From PALSA-926 sp964476835 (GTDB lineage Bacteria > Pseudomonadota > Alphaproteobacteria > Micavibrionales > UBA2020): a DNA stretch of 64,000 nucleotides. A program made the translations under genes and the position numbers. How positions within the stretch are numbered: position 1 is the stretch's first letter; each line of letters starts with the position of its first letter. Location: the NCBI GenBank assembly GCA_964476835.1, contig CAYZCE010000010.1:1-64000 (forward strand), given 5' to 3'. Below, one piece after another: positions 61,363-64,000 of this stretch. The notes below the pieces were generated by a model that ran no database searches, was not told the DNA's origin, and saw only the letters and a list, made by a program, of their open reading frames with translations.

Positions 61363-61605
61363 TTAGGGTCGCGGCGCGACCGGATCGGCAGCCGGAACCT
61401 GCGGGTTATCGAGCAGGCGCTTGACCATCCCGATATTGCCGCTATGGGCGGCCTTTCTCAGCTCGGCGACGTTGCGACCGCCGGGCGGACTATCCACCAG
61501 ATGCTTGACGGTCTTGATGTCGCCTTTGTTCAGGGCGCGTTTTAAATCCGCTTCCCAGTTGCCGCCAGCGGCGTTCTTGTTGCCGCCGTTGAAATGTTTT
61601 TTCAT
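61363..61605 (-). CDS. Tiny ankyrin-repeat protein, 80 aa
   Basis: An N-terminal basic/Gly/Asn-rich stretch (MKKHFNGGNKNAAGGN) is followed by two ankyrin-like units: DLKRALNKGDIKTVKHLVD and ELRKAAHSGNIGMVKRLLDN, ending in a Pro/Ala tail. It has no signal peptide. GGGAG lies before the ATG on the minus strand. Two repeats alone are close to the minimum for a stable fold, so it may need a partner. It is monocistronic between polA and gpt. Confidence 0.65.
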   Translation of the reverse strand: MKKHFNGGNKNAAGGNWEADLKRALNKGDIKTVKHLVDSPPGGRNVAELRKAAHSGNIGMVKRLLDNPQVPAADPVAPRP

Positions 61606-61673
61606 GCAGCTCTCCCTTATTGTGACCTCGTATCAGGTTACAATATTATGGTTAATATGAGGTTAAGGGAGAT

Positions 61674-64000
61674 TTAGTGGGCGTCCGACCAGTTCTTGCC
61701 CCAGCCGACACCGACTTCGAGGGGCACGCCGATGCCGAGGCCGGCGGTTTCCATGACGGATTTGACGAGGGCTTCGGTTTCGGCCTTTTCAGCGACCGGC
61801 ACTTCGAACAAAAGTTCGTCGTGCACCTGCAGCAACATGCGCGCGCCGAGCTTCTTCGCTTTGAAGGCGGGAACCATCGCGATCATCGCACGCTTCATGA
61901 TGTCGGCGGCGGTGCCTTGCAAGGGTGCGTTGATGGCCTGACGCTCGGCGAAGGCGCGCATCGCGCCGTTCTTGTCGTTGATGCCGGAGACGAAGCACTT
62001 GCGGCCGTAGAACGTCTTTACGTAGCCGTGCTTGCGCGCATATTCCTTGGCGTCGTCCATGAACTTCTTGAGCTCGGGGAAGCGCGACAGGTATTGCTTG
62101 ATATAGGTCGCCGCTTCGCCCTGCGGGATGCCGAGCTGCTTGGCAAGGCCGAAGCCACTGATGCCGTAAATAATGCCGAAGTTGATCGCCTTGGCCTGAC
62201 GGCGGATTTCCGGCGTCATCTGCTCCATCGGCACGCCGAAGACTTGGCTGGCGGTGGCCGCGTGAATGTCGACGCCATCGTGGAAGGCTTGCTTGAGCGC
62301 CTTGATGTCGCCGAGTTCGGCGGCGAGGCGCAGCTCGACCTGTGAATAGTCGACGGACAAAAGTTCATAGCCGTCTTCCGGGATGAAAGCGGCGCGGATC
62401 TTCTTGCCATTCTCGGTGCGGATGGGGATGTTCTGCAGGTTCGGCTCGGACGACGACAGGCGGCCCGTGTTGGTGCCCGCCATCGAGAACGACGTATGCA
62501 CGCGGCCCGTCTTCGGGTTGATCGCCTCGGGCAGCGCGTCGGCGTAGGTGCTCTTGAGCTTCGACAGCTCGCGCCACTCCAAGATCTTGGCGACGATCTC
62601 GTGGCCCTGTTCGGCCAGTTCCTCGAGCGAGCCCGCGTCGGTCGACCATGCGCCCGTCTTGGTCTTCCTGCCGCCGGGCAGGCCCATCGCGCCGAACAGC
62701 ACTTCGCCGAGCTGCTTGGGCGAGCCGACGTTGAAACTGTGGCCCGCCAAATCGTAAATCGCGATTTCGAGGTCGGCGATGGCCTTGGCGAATTCGCCGC
62801 TCATGCGCTTGAGCACGCCGACGTCGATCTTGATGCCCGCCGTCTCCATCTGCGCGATGACGGGGGCGAGAGGGCGCTCGAGCGTTTCATACACCGACAC
62901 CATATGCTCGCGCGCGAGGCGCGGCTTGAACAGGTGGTGCAGGCGGAGCGTGACGTCGGCATCCTCGGCCGCATAGGCCAACGCCTTGTCAAGCGGCACG
63001 AGGTCGAAGGTCACCTGCGACTTGCCGGAGCCAGCGACTTCTTCATACTTGATGGTGTTGTGATGGAGGAACTGTTCTGCCAGCGCATCCATCCCGTTAC
63101 CGTGGCTGGTGCCGTCGAGCGTGTAGGAGATGAGCATGGTGTCGTCGATCGGCGCGATCTCGATGCCGTAGGGCAGGAACATCTGCAGGTCGTACTTGAT
63201 GTTGTGGCCGACCTTGAGCACCTCATGGTCTTCCATCATCGGCTTGAGCAGCTGCAGCGCGCGCTCGACCGGGATCTGCACCAGTTCCGGCGTCGGCGTC
63301 TTTTCCTTCATCGAGAAATCGAAGCTCTCGCTATAGCCTTCCGGCGGGCGATGTTGCAGCGGGATATAACAGCCGTTGCCAGCCGTCGTCGACATCGAAA
63401 TGCCGACTAGTTTGGCCTTCGACGGCGTGAGCGAAGTGGTTTCGGTATCGACCGCGACGATGCCCGCTTCGGTGGCCCTCGCGATCCATTTCTTGAGGGC
63501 GGCTTCGTCCTGAATGAGTTCGTAACCCTCACCCCGGCCCTCTCCCGCCTCGCGGGAGAGGGAGGGACCCGCGTCAGCGGGAGGGTGAGGGTGTGTATCG
63601 TTCGCCGCGCCGAACTGCTTCTCCATCCGCGCCAGTACGCTCTTGAAGCCTTGTTCCTTCAGGAAGGCGAAGAGCTTGGCGCTGTCCGGCGTCTTGAGCT
63701 TGAGGTCGCCGATGCCGACGGAAACGTCGACCTTGTCTTCCAGCCGCACCAGCTTCTTCGAGATGCGCGCGAGTTCGGCGTTCTCGATCAGGCTCTCGCG
63801 GCGCTTGTTCTGCTTGATCTCGGGCGCGCGCGCGAGCAGCGTCTCGAGGTCGCCGTACGTATTGATGAGTTCCGCCGCCGTCTTGACGCCGATGCCGGGC
63901 ACGCCGGGGACGTTGTCGGTCGCATCTCCCGCCAACGCCTGCACATCGACGATCTTGTCGGGCGTGACGCCGAATTTTTCCATCGCCGCGTCGGCGTCGA
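61674..64000 (-). CDS. polA: DNA polymerase I (5' end outside window)
   Basis: The frame continues off the right edge; about 774 C-terminal residues are visible. In order: the end of the 5'-3' exonuclease (QALAGDATDNVPGVPGIGVK helix-hairpin-helix), a linker carrying a 22-codon palindromic insertion, an intact 3'-5' proofreading exonuclease (VAVDTETTSLTPSKAKLVG with the DxE pair), and the polymerase domain with motif A LLSVDYSQVELRLAAEL, the O-helix RRQAKAINFGIIYGISGFG and motif C LLQVHDELLFEVP. It fills gaps and removes RNA primers. Proofreading is retained, unlike in some bacterial PolI. The ATG at 63983 lies inside the exonuclease domain and is not the real start. Confidence 0.96.
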   Translation of the reverse strand, partial: DADAAMEKFGVTPDKIVDVQALAGDATDNVPGVPGIGVKTAAELINTYGDLETLLARAPEIKQNKRRESLIENAELARISKKLVRLEDKVDVSVGIGDLKLKTPDSAKLFAFLKEQGFKSVLARMEKQFGAANDTHPHPPADAGPSLSREAGEGRGEGYELIQDEAALKKWIARATEAGIVAVDTETTSLTPSKAKLVGISMSTTAGNGCYIPLQHRPPEGYSESFDFSMKEKTPTPELVQIPVERALQLLKPMMEDHEVLKVGHNIKYDLQMFLPYGIEIAPIDDTMLISYTLDGTSHGNGMDALAEQFLHHNTIKYEEVAGSGKSQVTFDLVPLDKALAYAAEDADVTLRLHHLFKPRLAREHMVSVYETLERPLAPVIAQMETAGIKIDVGVLKRMSGEFAKAIADLEIAIYDLAGHSFNVGSPKQLGEVLFGAMGLPGGRKTKTGAWSTDAGSLEELAEQGHEIVAKILEWRELSKLKSTYADALPEAINPKTGRVHTSFSMAGTNTGRLSSSEPNLQNIPIRTENGKKIRAAFIPEDGYELLSVDYSQVELRLAAELGDIKALKQAFHDGVDIHAATASQVFGVPMEQMTPEIRRQAKAINFGIIYGISGFGLAKQLGIPQGEAATYIKQYLSRFPELKKFMDDAKEYARKHGYVKTFYGRKCFVSGINDKNGAMRAFAERQAINAPLQGTAADIMKRAMIAMVPAFKAKKLGARMLLQVHDELLFEVPVAEKAETEALVKSVMETAGLGIGVPLEVGVGWGKNWSDAH
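63526..63591. repeat. Palindromic DNA element inside the polA coding sequence
   Basis: The 66-base element has nested inverted repeats: outer 9-bp arms CCCTCACCC/GGGTGAGGG (63526-63534, 63583-63591), a perfect inner 11-bp hairpin CCCTCTCCCGC/GCGGGAGAGGG (63538-63548, 63552-63562), and a second CCCGC/GCGGG (63568-63572, 63577-63581). It folds like a three-way junction. It is exactly 22 codons and keeps the frame, adding a Pro/His/Gly/Arg-rich peptide (PADAGPSLSREAGEGRGEG in part). Confidence 0.8.

Overview
The window is a piece of chromosome from a GC-rich alphaproteobacterium. The evidence is the gene order bamE / DUF177-rpmF-plsX-fabH-ihfA-merR-like, the pcm-tolC-popZ neighbourhood, a fused anthranilate synthase (TrpE+TrpG in one chain), porin_2-type cysteine motifs, and PopZ itself. 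Small ankyrin proteins and several large autotransporters would fit a Micavibrio/Rhodospirillales-like, surface-interacting bacterium, but the genus is inference. I see no transposase, integrase, phage module, CRISPR array or rRNA, and no gene-free stretch longer than about 300 bases.

Layout. 1-1.5 kb: 3' end of rpoD with a PAP2-family membrane protein translationally coupled to it. 1.6-2.7 kb: an orphan protein, tRNA-Ile2 (CAU) and a SYLF-domain protein. 2.7-6.8 kb (minus): a type IV prepilin-like gene, a PaaK-like adenylate-forming enzyme, a hotdog-fold protein and a TauD/SyrP-like oxygenase in one close-packed unit, preceded by a low-complexity secreted protein. 6.9-13.4 kb (minus): a complete overlapping trp operon, trpEG-D-C-F-B-A, with a -10 box almost touching the trpEG start codon. 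13.5-20.5 kb: ABC exporter, bamE, the DUF177-rpmF-plsX-fabH-ihfA-merR cluster and a CYTH protein. 20.6-25.3 kb: tRNA-Pro, then a minus-strand run containing fabA, fabB, fabI, a DUF962 protein and two proteins of unknown or loosely defined role. 25.4-39.3 kb: housekeeping genes (dusA, ABC-F ATPase, M32 carboxypeptidase, pseudouridine synthase, upp, pepN, ung) mixed with orphan genes, an ankyrin protein and a decayed ankyrin-like fragment.

39.4-57.9 kb is the accessory-looking part. It holds three giant type V autotransporters (1299, 1102 and 1712 residues) sharing a peculiar signal-peptide end (Y-G-(G)-R-R-A-Y-A) and the same domain plan, together with pcm, tolC, popZ, apaG, an OmpA-family lipoprotein, and two tandem miniature proteins. 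Each of the two appears to join a porin-like Cys-Cys motif to a short helix and a YadA-type membrane anchor. tRNA-Asn and tRNA-Cys lie between the autotransporter genes. 57.8-64 kb: a zeta-toxin-like P-loop protein, tRNA-Gly, a CDF metal exporter, an HNH endonuclease, a membrane-anchored cytochrome c, gpt, a tiny ankyrin protein, and the 3' part of polA, which carries an in-frame palindromic DNA element inside its coding sequence.

How the genes work together: fatty acid and phospholipid synthesis is split over two clusters (plsX-fabH and fabA-fabB-fabI). Envelope biogenesis and display dominate (bamE, tolC, OmpA lipoprotein, autotransporters, mini-YadA proteins). Tryptophan synthesis is a self-contained operon. 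The best candidates for something undescribed are the miniature porin-motif/YadA-anchor proteins, the RRAYA autotransporter family, and the pilin-ligase-hotdog-oxygenase unit.
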